NCBI RefSeq assembly: GCF_023343835.1
Contig: NC_064440.1
Coordinates: 34,169,537 to 34,233,536 of the forward strand
DNA: 64,000 nucleotides
Direction: 5' to 3'
Source: Lagopus muta
Lineage: Eukaryota > Chordata > Aves > Galliformes > Phasianidae
Shown here piece by piece: positions 29,801 to 49,962 of the stretch. Under the pieces are notes generated by a model. It was not told the origin of the DNA. It did not search any database and saw only the letters and a list, made by a program, of their open reading frames with translations. The stretch's first letter is position 1. The number at the start of each line of letters is the position of its first letter. A program made the position numbers and the translations under genes.

Positions 29801-31176
29801 GGACCTGCCAGCTATTACAAACAAGCCCAAACCACAATCACTTCTCATACCACCTGAGGATAGTTTGCACCATGCTGAGCTGATGCCCTTTCTGCCCATA
29901 AAAGGAACTTCCCCAGTGCTCAGAAACTGGACTGGCCAATAGTAAATCACTGCCCACACAGCACAGAGAAGCAACAAAGGAAAACCTGCAGTTCAAAACC
30001 TATCCAGATCATAAAAACATGGAAGAACATCAGCTAAGGATAGCGTGCTTTGATTCTGCTGCAGATAATAAAGCAACATCAGTGCTGTTCCCATGCAACA
30101 CCAAGTAAGCCATTTTTCTACAGGAAAATGAAAGGAAAACGCACTAAATTGAGTAATGAACAGCTCTCACATCCTGAAATATCTACTAAGCTTTGTTCTT
30201 CCAGACCAGGAAGAGTTCCCTGAGGACCTTCAGCAGGGAGGCACACTCTGCAACCAAACAGAATTTCTTTCCAAACAGTGCTAATCTTTGAGTTAAAGAC
30301 ATAACAGTTCCATTCAACACAGAAAATGGAAAGGGATCACTGACCTACATAAGAGAGGCTAATGCAACAACAAAAAAAATTGCAGTTACATGTGGGATGC
30401 AGATGAAAATGGAAAACAAAGTTGAAATGGAATTTTCTTGTTTTCCAAACCCTTCAAAAATCTCTGCTCCCAACTGAATTCCCAACAGTTTCATCCAAAG
30501 GTCCTCCCACTCCAGACTTTCCAGCTCTGCAGACAAAAAAGTCTTTGGAAGAACTCCAAAACCTGCATTAGTTGCTTTCATTTTAAAATGAAACGAGACC
30601 ATGTTGCCTCTTCACTGTCAATATGCAAGCACAGGCTTCAAGTAGCCCAGGTAAGTAGTCAAGTGACAGGAGATCTGTAGGAGATTATTTACACAAGCTG
30701 TTTAACAGGGCAGAGTTCTGGACAAAGAAGCACAAAGCTACGTTTGCCAAAGCAGTGAAAGTGTGAACTGAAATCTTTTAACGTAGAGCACATCTGATGG
30801 ACTGACTCCATTCAGCAAGATTTATTATTGACCCCTTTGAGGCTGGAGTACTTTAGAACAAGATGGGCCCAAGCCAAGAACAGAAAGGAACTCTTTTTTT
30901 AAGCAAAGATGCGCAATTTCCACTTTTTCAGTGGCATGTCATTTTTTTTTAATTACACCTTCAAAACGTTTCCACAAAACCTTTCAGACATGTAGATACA
31001 CTCACAAACTAAAGAATATGGACTAGAGCAAGCCTAAAGTAGTTCCTGTACCAAGGCTACCTGCTGCCTTTACATAAAAAGAGCTCCAAGCTCCTAGCTG
31101 AAGCTTGCTACGTTAACAATAGCTTTAAGGACAGCTTCCTCACAGCATTCAGAAACTGCCTAATAAGATTAAGATA
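23816..31176. other. non-coding flank, no gene recognised
   Basis: AT-rich intergenic DNA with scattered A or T runs (for example 26303-26313 and 27190-27200), a G-rich run near 26600-26608, and a perfect 18-base palindrome at 30576-30593. No known repeat family or exon was recognised. Confidence 0.6.
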
Positions 31177-31320
31177 ACAGAATCACAGAATTGCAGGAGT
31201 AGGAAGGGACCTCTAGAGATCAAGTCCAACCTCTCTGCAAAGCAGGCTGCACAGGTAGGCATCCAGGCGGGTCTTGAGTATCTCCAGAGAAGGAGAATCC
31301 ACAACCACCCCTGGTCCAGT
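31177..31320 (-). mobile_element. CR1 LINE 3' end
   Basis: The plus strand starts ACAGAATCACAGAATTGCAG and continues with GGAAGGGACCTCTAGAGATC, GCACAGGTAGGCATCCAGGC and CTCCAGAGAAGGAGAATCCA, a standard CR1 3' end in reverse complement. It breaks off inside the CCAGTG block. Confidence 0.92.
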
Positions 31321-31827
31321 GAGAATTAATTAACCTAGGATATTAACACTGCTCATCTTTCTACCTAGGGACCCTCTGCTAATATGCAAAACCTCCACTT
31401 GCCTTCAGCCACTCAACCCAACTGTCAGTTTCATTACTTATCTGCTGTAAATCCAAATTTCCCGATCCAATACTTAAAACTACACTCCATCATTTCATAG
31501 CACTCTGAGCTGGTCCTCTTCCCCACTCTGAGGGTCTGTGGTGTAGTTAAGCTCAGAAAACAAACCATGCCTGACAGCACTGGTCTTCACAGAAGACTAA
31601 GATACACTTGGCACTGGCTATAAATTCCCTTCTTAGGGGTATTGTGAATCAGTTGATCACTGCTTTTAAGAGCACTTAAGTTTGACTTCATTAGCTAAAT
31701 GCATGCCAAGCAAGTTCCTTAAAGCTCTCATGACAGTTATCAACAATATTCTCCAAAGGCATTTGTTTTTAGTTGTGTCACTAGAGTAAATTAAGACTTA
31801 TTCCAGTTTTACTCTAAAACATCAATT
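31321..31827. other. spacer between CR1 copies, nothing recognised
   Basis: About 500 bases of AT-rich sequence without a recognised feature. Confidence 0.5.
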
Positions 31828-32030
31828 AGAATCATAGAATCCCTAAGAGTTGGAAGGGACATTAGAAGTCACCTGGTCCAACTCCCCTGCAATGAAGAAG
31901 GACATGCAGAGCTAAACCAGGTTGTCCAGAGCCTGATCCAGCCTTGCCTTGAAAGTCTCCCAGGACTGGGCATCCACCAGCTCTCTATGCAACCTGTTCA
32001 AGTGCCTCACCAATTCAGTACTTAGTCTGT
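31828..32030 (-). mobile_element. CR1 LINE 3' end
   Basis: The plus strand begins AGAATCATAGAATCCCTAAG, then GTTGGAAGGGACATTAGAAG, TGGTCCAACTCCCCTGCAAT, CCTTGCCTTGAAAGTCTCCC and CATCCACCAGCTCTCTATGC. It is in minus orientation, and the 5' boundary is blurred by divergence after about 32010. Confidence 0.9.
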
Positions 32031-33034
32031 GCAAGGCAAACGGTACAAAGTCCAGCATTTCATTTGGATCTAAACATCCCTACCTCACCAACATTTAAGA
32101 TTCCATCACAGAACTAGAGATGCTAGAATTCAGTCTACTCCTCACTTGCTCACTTAAACCTGAATACCAACACAGAGCTAATTAGTATCCATCCAAGAGA
32201 ATCACATGGCATTTGCACTCAAGGAAAAACCAAAGGGAAAAAAAGGAGAAAAGTATTGAGGAAATATGGAATTGTGTTCCGCAGGCAGCTTTGTATGTAC
32301 CTTTTCCTTCCCCCCAGGAAGAACCAATAGATGTGGATTAAGCAATCTAATTCACATGCATTTTTTCCAAAACTACACAGTATAACATAGAAATATATTC
32401 CCATGTAAGTGACAGACCTGTTATATTTGAGGTTATTTACACTAGCAAGGCAAGAACGTAAACATTATAAAAGTTAACCAAGAATTCTGTTTGCAGATAT
32501 AATACCTTAAAATGCTGAATTTTAAGTTCTTGCTCACCGTGCATTTGTTACCCATTCATGTCTTGCACTTAGTAGAGGAGAAAAAACCATGAACATGCAT
32601 TGATGCACAAACATACTGAAATAACTGTCGCTATTGTTTTGAGAATGGAGCAGTGCTCGAGAGATGTTGGAACAAAGGCAATCTTAAAAAGGAGTGGAAA
32701 CAAACAAAACAGCCTGCCATTGTGGCAGTAAGCACCAATAAGGGCAACGAAGATGAAAGCTCTGGAGTAGCTTAGATGGCAAAGATGATGAAACAGAGCA
32801 GCATGGCTAGAAGCATAGACTTCCAGGCATGAAATGGGTTAATTGCACACCAAAAACAAAGTCACCTTTAGTTCTGCAGCAGACCAGACACTCAAAATGA
32901 TGAGCTTGATAAAACTGGACAGAGCACAAAAATCCAACTGCTACATTTAAGACACAGATTACCAGCATCCACCACAAAAAACAAGCCAAACCAGAACTGC
33001 ACTCAGAAGAAAATTAAACACGAGGTACACAAGG
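32031..33034. other. short intergenic stretch just beyond the COPS8 3' end
   Basis: AT-rich, without a recognised repeat or exon. COPS8 termination should occur in here if the distal poly(A) signal is used. Confidence 0.5.
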
Positions 33035-33051
33035 TCAGTGTAAACATGTTC

Positions 33052-33057
33052 TTTAAT
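33052..33057 (-). promoter_or_regulatory. COPS8: candidate distal poly(A) signal of COPS8 (ATTAAA)
   Basis: The minus strand reads GATATTAAAGAACATG, with a TTGTGTACC and TCGTGTTT rich stretch about 30 bases further on. That is the usual arrangement of hexamer, cleavage zone and GU-rich downstream element. Confidence 0.45.
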
Positions 33058-33759
33058 ATCACTGAAGATAAGTTTGCATCATATTTAGCAATCCAGGTCC
33101 TAGGTTAGTTTCAAATAAATAATCATTTTGACTAAATGTTTACATATAAAGGGAGCTCTCAAAGCAGCAGTGCACAGTTTAGAATTCCTCCCTGCTAACA
33201 CATCCCCCCAACAAGAGAATGTACAGTAGGTAGTGCACACTGGAAAAACAATCCTAACAGAGCACACCTGACATCAACAGACCACTAAACATGATGTTGA
33301 AAAAGGGGGATTAGAAGTGAGTGATGGCATGCACTGCCCTTCCAAGCACCACTATTTTCCACAGTCTTTACCATCATAAGAACAGTAAAAAGCCTGGGAA
33401 TGCAACTCATCTTTTTGTTTCTAAAATCCACTCTCATCTTAAGCAGTGCTCTGGTATAGGAAATTTATTCCTCAAACTGACATTGCAGCACAAAGTTCTC
33501 CTTCTCCTGACTGGCCTCTCCACTCAGGGAAACTGATCTGATTTAGGTAGCTGATTTTTTTTTTAAAGTCCTTTCCATAACTGCAGAAGTAATTCAGAAA
33601 AGTAAGCTTAAAGGCAGGTGAGAGCTGTTCGTAGCAGATCCAGGTTCTCTGTACTGGAAAGAACCACACCATGACAGGCTTTGAGAAGGTATATGGTTTC
33701 CAAGCAAAATACCTAGTGTCCTATGTGTACTGCAAAATAAAGCCTTCAGAAATAAAACA

Positions 33760-33765
33760 TTTATT
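33760..33765 (-). promoter_or_regulatory. COPS8: candidate proximal poly(A) signal of COPS8 (AATAAA)
   Basis: A canonical AATAAA on the minus strand about 640 bases after the stop codon. A plus-strand AATAAA lies at 33751-33756, so the two form a short inverted repeat. Use would give a much shorter 3' UTR. A further minus-strand AATAAA is at 33464-33469. Confidence 0.35.
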
Positions 33766-34406
33766 CCTCAAAGCAAACCTTTGCCTTTCCTTAAAAGGCT
33801 CCAATCATTCTGCCATAAAAATACGCCCAATGTGAAATCTCAATCAAAACAAGAAAGACTCAAACTACTGAGACCAACACGGAAAAAAAATAGACCAACC
33901 ATAAGAAAATTGTCAAAGACATCCAAAAAAGTTACTGTAAGTTGCTTTGTTACTGTTTCATCAAAACATTCTCTACAGATGCAGGTAGAGCAGTCTGTCA
34001 CTTAGCACTTTAGATGAACATCTCCTGACCTGCACTAAGCACTGCAGTGCTCACCACAGAAGGATGTAACCACGTAACACCAACCCCCTAATACCACTAA
34101 CCTGTCTCATTACTCAATGTTTTCTTCACTTTTGATACACCTGAAAAAAGGTTCTGCATCTCTTGGCTACAAGTCAGTAAAAATAAAAAACCTACTGTGT
34201 AATACTGCTGTGTACCTACTAAACAAGTTAAAGGATTGTTTCAATTGCTAGCTTGGCTTTGGCAAAACAAACTAGGATAACATACACTGTATACTTTACA
34301 CGTTTGAAAGGGGATGCTGCAACATTGAACAAATTCAAAATAGGTCTTAGATTTCTAGAACTGTCAGTACACAGGATTCCCAAATCGCGCTAAAGAAGCA
34401 GGTTCA

Positions 34407-42735
<8,329 letters not shown>

Positions 42736-42935
42736 CCTCCCGCGGCCACAACTGCCTCCCCTCAGGCGGCGGCCGCGCCTCGGCGTCACTTCCGTCTCAG
42801 ACATGGCGCACTTCCGCCCTCGAGAGCGCAAGCCGCCCCTCTCTCTCTAACTCTCCTATGCTCTGGAGGACTTGGGGGGGGCGGGGAAAAAAGCTCGGGG
42901 GCGGGGCGAGGGCAGCGCGGTGCTGATTCGGGGCT

Positions 42936-45900
42936 GGGGGAGGGTTGGCCTTTTCCTCTTATTTCCCTGCGTCTGGGTGCAGATGAGTGGCCGGGTTCCA
43001 TTCTCACGCATTGCCTATGGGGTGATGTGTAAGAGGAATTACAAGTGGAATGTATAGCATGCTACAGCCCATAGATCTGTGTGTAGGATATAGTATTCAC
43101 GTGCGTATCTCAATACCTATCTTCAGGTGTATCTATTTACCTCCTCCATCTCCATACGTATCTTCATATGCATCTCTCTATATACTTTCTCCATATCTGC
43201 ACACATATAGGAGATACACATATATATATATGTATAAACAAGATGTAGGATACGTATATCCAGAGTATATCCATTCAAAAGTGGCAAAAATGGGGTGTCT
43301 CTCCCTATATATCCTCTAAGTGTATCCTATTGATGATATACAGATGCATACTTGCAAGAGAGGTAACACCATAACAATCCACCAGGATAAACGTGAAGTA
43401 GAGCAGCTTTGTTCAGATAGATGCCAATGCAGATTTAGCTGTGTGCCCACAAAAGGTCACCCTGGGTCCCACTGGCCGTGCTGGGCTTGGGCAATGCCGC
43501 GGCTCCTGTATGCTGCCGGACGATGCTCTTGCATTAGGAAAAACAGACAAAATTGAGTGGTGAGAGCTTTCCGCGAGAGGGCACCAGCTGCAAGGGAAAT
43601 GCATAAAACCTGGGGAGGCAGGAAGGTGCTTTTGCTGTTCAGTTCATCTCCTGACCACCTCCAAGTGCCCAGCTGTCCACAGCATGCCAGAATCTCGTTC
43701 TGTTTTGGGGCAGCCAGGCACCTTTATATAAATATATATAATAAATACATACATTATTTTTTACAGTCTTTCATTAAGCTTCTGGGACAAGGGAGAAGGT
43801 GTTGCTTTTCAGTGCTGTTAGCTGAGCTTCCCAAAACCACCAGAACCACAGATTCCGTGCAAGCAGTATAGCTAGAAATGCCCCTTTCTTCTCCATTTCT
43901 TGTTTTATTTCCGCCCTCTTTCTCTCTGCTTTTCACCCTCCTCTTTACCACCTCTCCCATACCCTGCAGCCATGCTGGGACAGCTTCCACCCAGTGAAGA
44001 ACAGCCTCTGGAAGTGAAATATTTCATGGAAAAATACAAATCCAGCCCAAACCTGCCCTGTTGCAGACCTGCAATGCTGCTTCTCTCTCCGCTCCAGCTT
44101 TTCAATAGCTGCACAAGGATGTGATAGCATTTCTGGGAAGGAAACGTGCAAGAGGGGAATGTGATTTTTTTTGCATCTTTTACATTTCTCACATCACCTC
44201 TTCTTGTCTGGGCTGAACAACCCTCAGCCACTCCTCACATGCATTGCCTCTGGAGAGCACACACACCCCAATCTCATCTCCATCTCAGCTCCAGCAGGAT
44301 CCATCTATAAATCCCAGCTCCCACAGGCTGGTGTCCCCTCCCATGTCAACTGATGGCCTGGTGGGCACCAACTCGTATCTCCAGACAGTGACCGAGATGG
44401 GTCAGCCCAATGGTAGTCACAGACTCATCTGCTTTTTTGGGGAGCTTCTCTTTGATTCAAGCACTAAAAATCTGGCCCCTGGCAAATCTGGACAGGTTAA
44501 ATTAATGGGAAATCTCTTTGGCTTGAAAGGATCGTGGTTCTGCTCTTGGCCCGTGGGATTGGAAAGCACTTTAAGACTTGGCTGCCAGCTGTTGCAGAAG
44601 TATAAAGTATATTTAATGTGATTTTTATTCAGCTCCTTATGGCAACGACGGCACGAAAATCTCAGAAACTCATTTACACCCACTATGAATCTTAATGCAG
44701 GGGTGGAAATGGGTTCGAGTTCTGCAGTACTGAGCATCCAAAGGAGCTATAGGTTGTTTTCAAAGGAGGCTCAGGCCATTTCCAAGAGCGATTGCTGGGG
44801 GTGTTGTGGCAGCTCTGTTTTTCCCCTGCTGCTTTCGTGTGCTGTCTGGGATCTGAAGGCACGCACTGCAATGCTGATGACTAAAGGTTTCCCTTTCTCA
44901 TCTTGTTCAAAAGCTTTTCAGGGGAACAAAAGAATGGTGATGGGAAAAATAAGATGTAGCACAGCGATACGGAACAATAGGGAAGTTGATTTAATGTGAA
45001 AGTTAAAGAAAATGATGGTAAAGGGTCAAGTTGAACTTCTCCACACCCTTCCCCATCTCCTCAGTACCCTGATTTATATTAGCTGTGTCTGACCCGAATG
45101 AGGGCTGTGCCTAAATACATTATTTCCTTCCATGACATCAAAGCCTGCTTGATGCTACCCGCTGCCATCAAAGAGGACAAACACCTTGTTTTTATGAGCT
45201 GTGCGGGGCGGAGAGGAAGCAGTGAGTGGCTGATGTGCCCGGAGGAGGCCATTTCCTACACCCAGCCCTTTTCCGAGTGCTTACAGCCTGCAACCACTTT
45301 ACCCTCTTGTAATATTGCAGCCAACCCAAACAGCTCAGGTCTGCTTTGGGAATGCCCTGACACAAAGATGCTGAGTCCGCTGCTCTGGCATTGGGGCAGA
45401 GCATCCAAGAATATCCCCAAGACTGGGAACACTGCTAAGAAATTCTTTTTCCCAATCATTAAACCCAACGTTGTTTCATTTTCACAGGGCACTGTGAATT
45501 TAAGGTGCTGCTTTGCATCACATGGCGCTTTGTAGACAGGTGTTTACAGCAGTGTGCAGGCATGGCATCATAATCAAAGGAACGTGCCTAAACCAGAGAT
45601 GCTGGGCAGCAGTGGGGGGACAAAAAGGAGATCCCACCCTATTCTTCCCACTATTCTCAAGTATGGACGAGGAAAAAGTGGAGTGATTGCTTCTGCCAGC
45701 AGCTCTGCAGGCACAGGCTGCCCTTTCTTAACCTGCAAAGGGAAAAGGAGACCCTGTGTGTACTTAACCTAAACTTTGTTTTTATGACTCTCGAGGCATG
45801 TCTATGCATTTTCCTGTTTTTGCTTTGTTCCACGGGATCCTCAGCCAAGTTTCTGTCCCCTTCCAAATAACCCTGGCTCCTGAGCCAGCAATTCTTGCTC

Positions 45901-48900
45901 TCTACATACTTCAGTCCTCTACGGTGAAGACATTCGGTATCTTTGAACAGCATAACATCTCTTCTCTCCACCATCCACCACTCAACTCACTTGCTTAGAA
46001 ATACCCCAGGTTTTGAGGAAAGGAAAAGAGGAAATCCCTGGTCCAGCAGAGGGGGTTTGAGGGGAGAGACAGGAGGATCTCCAGTGCAAAAGGGGAAATC
46101 TGGGGGGATGCAGGGGGATTCCTTGCCCGGCACAAAGTGTTTGAGTGATGGAGTGGGGCACTCGACTCCTGCAAACGATCCCTGTGCAGGAGCCCCCCAG
46201 CAGTGCCTCTCCTACCCTTATCAGCAAGATGGGATGCATGGGGCACCCCAGGGGTGCTGCTGGCACTTGGAGCTCGGGGAGCTCCTCAGTGCCTCTGTTG
46301 ACAACCTGGCTTGTGCTTGGCCAGCCTCTAAACAGCTCAGGCTCTGCCTAAAGCAACCCCACATCATCATCTGTGTGAGGTGGGACAAGCATCCTGTACC
46401 AGCAAGGGAGATGCTCTGCTATGAACCTCCCTGCCGGGTTCAGCATCCCACATCCCAACAGGAGCGTGATGCATTGCCATGCCTCCCAGGGCACGCTTTT
46501 AAAACCATTAATCTCCTGTTAAAAACACCTGTTCCCCCTACGAACCCAGTGGGATGGCAGGAGAGCATTTTGGAGAGCGTAATAAAAGACACGATTAGAA
46601 AGGCAGGCTTTCATCTGCGGGAGGTAAGGAGTTCAGGCAGCTGTGCCAAAACCTCTCACGCAGTCACTTCTCCTACAGCAGCATCCTAACAAAGAGGATC
46701 TTGTGTCCACGATGCCTTGTTACAGCCCCTTCCCAAGCCCCGGCCACCTGTCCATGATGTTCAAGGTTCCTTGCCCATAACATCCAACAGAATCAGATTT
46801 CACGGCCCCAACGCTTGTGACCAGCTCCTGGGCTTTCCTCTCTGTGACCCAAAGCCTGTGCTGCAATGGCCTCTTTGTGTGTTGTGGCTCAGGCTGCCAA
46901 CAGCTGGTTCACATCCAGATGTGGCCCCACATATGTGGCTGAGGATTTACTCATGGAGTGGGGACCCTCCAGAGCATCCCTTCAGACCTGCCTATGTGGG
47001 CCCGCAAATGGAAACGTGGTGCTCATTTGCTCTTTGGATTCTGAGGATCAGCTCAGAGCTGCATCTTGTTGGCAGGATCCACCAGCCAGAAGTGGCACTA
47101 TGACTCCCAGAAGCTGCGGACATCACTGTATCTAGCCCTGGGGACTTGTGGGTGTTGAAGTAGCACGAGTGCAATGCTGACATCCCGCTGCAGCTTGCTG
47201 TCTGTTTTCATTGCCAGCATTTCCCCTTTCTGAGCATTTGCACCATATTCACTTGAAAAGCTCAGCAGATGAGAAGCCAACGAAGCAGGATTCCAACCAC
47301 AGTCAGCAAATGCCTTGTGCTGCATGCAGGTGCATCTCCACCTTGCTAATGCAGCTGTGTTCAGTCTGGAACACAGTGCTCAGTGTGCAGGACACACTGT
47401 GCTCAGTCTGGAAGCAGACCCTCTGGCCAGCAAACACAGAGGCTTTTATCTTGTGTTTAGAAGTGGTTAACCGTTGTGGTTTTAAACCTCCTTGCTGGGT
47501 TTGGTATATGCACGTAGCAAGGGGACACTCTCAGGTCATTACAACCAGGGGTGCAAGCACAGGAGCAGGTAAGGGGAAAGCTCAAACCTGAACTACACCA
47601 GACCAGAAGTCCAAACAGGACTGGTGCTGACCTTGCCTTCCAACTGGGCCACTTTGAGATCCACATGTAATACAAAGACATCTCAACCATTATCTATGCT
47701 GTCACAGCACAGGAAAAGTTTCATCTCAACAAGACACCTGCATCATTTAAACCTGGAAGAGCTGATGCACTGAAGACTGCACTGCATGGGAAGCTTTCAC
47801 CTTGGCAGGAGCACAGAAAGCAAACCAACAGGTCCTTTCCATCCTGAATTTCTCTGAGTCTTTGTAGGCAGGACTGCGGGGGAAGCACTTTGTGAAACAA
47901 GAACAGGAAAAATTAGCTCTTCTGGTCTTTTGCCACATACTTTCCATAAATGCTGGAACAAGGCGGGTCTGAAAAGGAAGTGAGATGGATACAAAGCAAG
48001 AGGAAAAAAGCTCAGTGACAGAAATCTACCTCCACCAGACATGCCACATAATAAATATTTCACAGGGTAGGCTTTTCATCCAAGTCTCTGTGACGGAGAA
48101 GTCTTGTCCTACCTCTGCATCCATCACTTCCTCTGCCAGGATGAGAGGATGTCCCCAGCACTCCCCTTCCATCCCACGCAGGACATCTTCCTGGCTCCCC
48201 AGGAAACAGCAGGTAAAAGCAAGAGTCCTGCAGAGCCTCTTCCTGCAGTCTTTTTGCCAAATAGTGCGCCTGGGACCTCTCAACATGAAACAGAGTTTGC
48301 TTCTCCTAGCAGAAGTTTTTCATTAGAGAGGTTTGGGTTTTATGACAAGCTTCATACATTCCTACAGATATTTTGTGACTTGGTGATTTCACATAAAATG
48401 AAGCTTTCTAAGAAAAGAAAAGACAGAGGAGAGCAAATGGAGAAGGCAGTACCAAAGAGCAGACAGGCGTGCATAGGTTGGATAGTAACGCTCTGCGATG
48501 GGGTTTGGGCACCAGGAGCCACAGATACAACAAGGATGCTCCCACAGCATTCATATAGGGACTAAGCATTGTCAGAAGAGGTGCACGAGGCAAAAAGGGA
48601 GTAAGGTTACATATAGGTCTATGTAAGGGTGGGCTTCCCATTACTAGACACACATGAATCCACTGGTACTGTGGGACATCCAACAGGAGCAGCTTGCAGC
48701 AAGCTGGCATGGGGTAGAGAGATGCAGCCACCATAATCACGTTGCAAATTTGCCTCCTTGTTGGGAAGGATAAGGCTGGACATAGCCAGCTGGAAAAGAT
48801 CCTTGAAGTGCTGAGTACAGGCTTGCCAGGCAATTAGCATTGCTATTGTCCACACTGGTTTACTCCTCTCACTGTGGGTTTTGTGTCTTCTTAATCATAT

Positions 48901-49905
48901 CTTGATTGGCCTGATGGGAGGATGGGTCTGCAGGATTTGGGGAGTGCTGACGTGGGGTCTGTGCTCTGCTGGAAGTGACTGGTTTGATATCACTAATGGG
49001 GCAGTGGTGTGGGGAGATGGGCTTCTAGCATGGGCTGGGACTTCAAATCTAAAAGGAGCCTAGTAATCAATAAAGGGAAGTTGGTTAAAAGACTGGAACA
49101 ACAGCATTCAGCATTAAAACAATTCCCAGAGCCATGCACACTCCATAAACGTGTGAGTTTATGACAACAACAGCAGCAAGAGTGCAACTCATAACATTGC
49201 CCTTTCCTCAAACGGGTTCCAGACTGACAATAAATGAGATCCCTAAGTTCTGCTTTTAGTTCTGCCTGTGAGCCAGAACAAAGCATTGCACAACCCCAGC
49301 AGAAAAGGCTGGGCCTCAAGGGCACCCCAATGCCAACGTCCTTGGAAAACCAGCAAGCTCCATCCTGGCACTCATGTTGGAAAAGGTGACCCATCCCAGC
49401 CCCAGAGGGGAGAGCAGAGCAATGAAAGCCTCGCTTCATCTGCCAGACATCTCAAGCAGAATTACCTTCTGATGAAAGCATCTCTGCTGACATTTTTTTT
49501 TGTCTTCCGGAAAGCAATGAGAGCGGAAAAATATCCATTCAAAATGAAACAGAAAGTTGCTCCTTTTCACCTCCTTTGTCTTCTGTGGAAGAGTTCAGTG
49601 AAGTTTCCTTTGCAAAATATTTTTCTTGCCCTTGCAGTTGTTTCAGCTCTCCCGGCTGCTCTGATTACTTACCACCTCCAGAGTTCCTGTGACATTTATT
49701 TAATGATCCCAAACAGCCCACAAGTGAAAGCTGAATGAAAAGAAAGCGTAACATTAGCAAATTATTACCAAATCATTTCCACCTTCTTTGAACGCCAGTC
49801 TGACTGTGATTTTTTTTCTCCATATTAGCCTAGTTAGTCAGTTTTACCACACTGGTACATACTAGCTTGGCACTATCACGCCTGTCAAACCTTGGCCCAT
49901 TTGCC
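42936..49905. other. upstream flank of COPS8, no gene recognised
   Basis: It contains the AT-rich simple-sequence patch at 43080-43330, a TATA-rich stretch near 43720-43765, and a moderately GC-rich interval from about 45.1 to 47.6 kb. That interval gives several long chance frames, the longest 248 codons at 45943-46689. No domain, conserved splice pattern or transposon was recognised. Confidence 0.55.
43080..43330. repeat. degenerate ATCT/ATAC-rich simple sequence
   Basis: Words such as GTATCT, CATATC, TATATCC and CATACGTATC recur at irregular spacing over about 250 bases, with a pure (AT)n core near 43221-43232. It looks like a decayed tandem repeat next to the CpG island. Confidence 0.6.
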
Positions 49906-49962
49906 AAACTAGATGATCACTGTGGTCCTTTGCAACCCAGGCCATTCTATGATTCCATGATC
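49906..49962 (+). mobile_element. CR1 LINE 3' terminal fragment
   Basis: It reads AAACTAGATGATCACTGTGG ... CCATTCTATGATTCCATGAT in the sense orientation of CR1, ending in two copies of the octamer ATTCYATG that marks the CR1 3' end. It is the only copy in this window on the plus strand. Confidence 0.88.

Larger units (their letters stand above)
33035..34406 (-). other. COPS8: probable COPS8 3' untranslated region
   Basis: This is AT-rich sequence without coding potential following the TGA. The best 3' end is near 33035: on the minus strand ATTAAA lies at 33052-33057, followed at a normal distance by a GT-rich stretch near 33010-33030. AATAAA hexamers at 33760-33765 and 33464-33469 on the minus strand could give shorter messages. 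The boundary is inferred from signals only. Confidence 0.55.

Noticed and set aside
42805..42831. A still longer COPS8 N-terminus starting at 42831
   Set aside because: That start would be a TTG codon; the first in-frame ATG is at 42804.
44200..44240. GGGCTGAACAACCCTCAGCC resembles the CR1 block around CTGAACAACCCCAGCTCTCTCAGCC
   Set aside because: Only about 20 bases match and no flanking CR1 sequence follows on either side.
49268..49738. Plus-strand frame of 156 codons with a hydrophobic segment near its end
   Set aside because: No domain recognised and no conserved neighbours; length is within what chance gives here.
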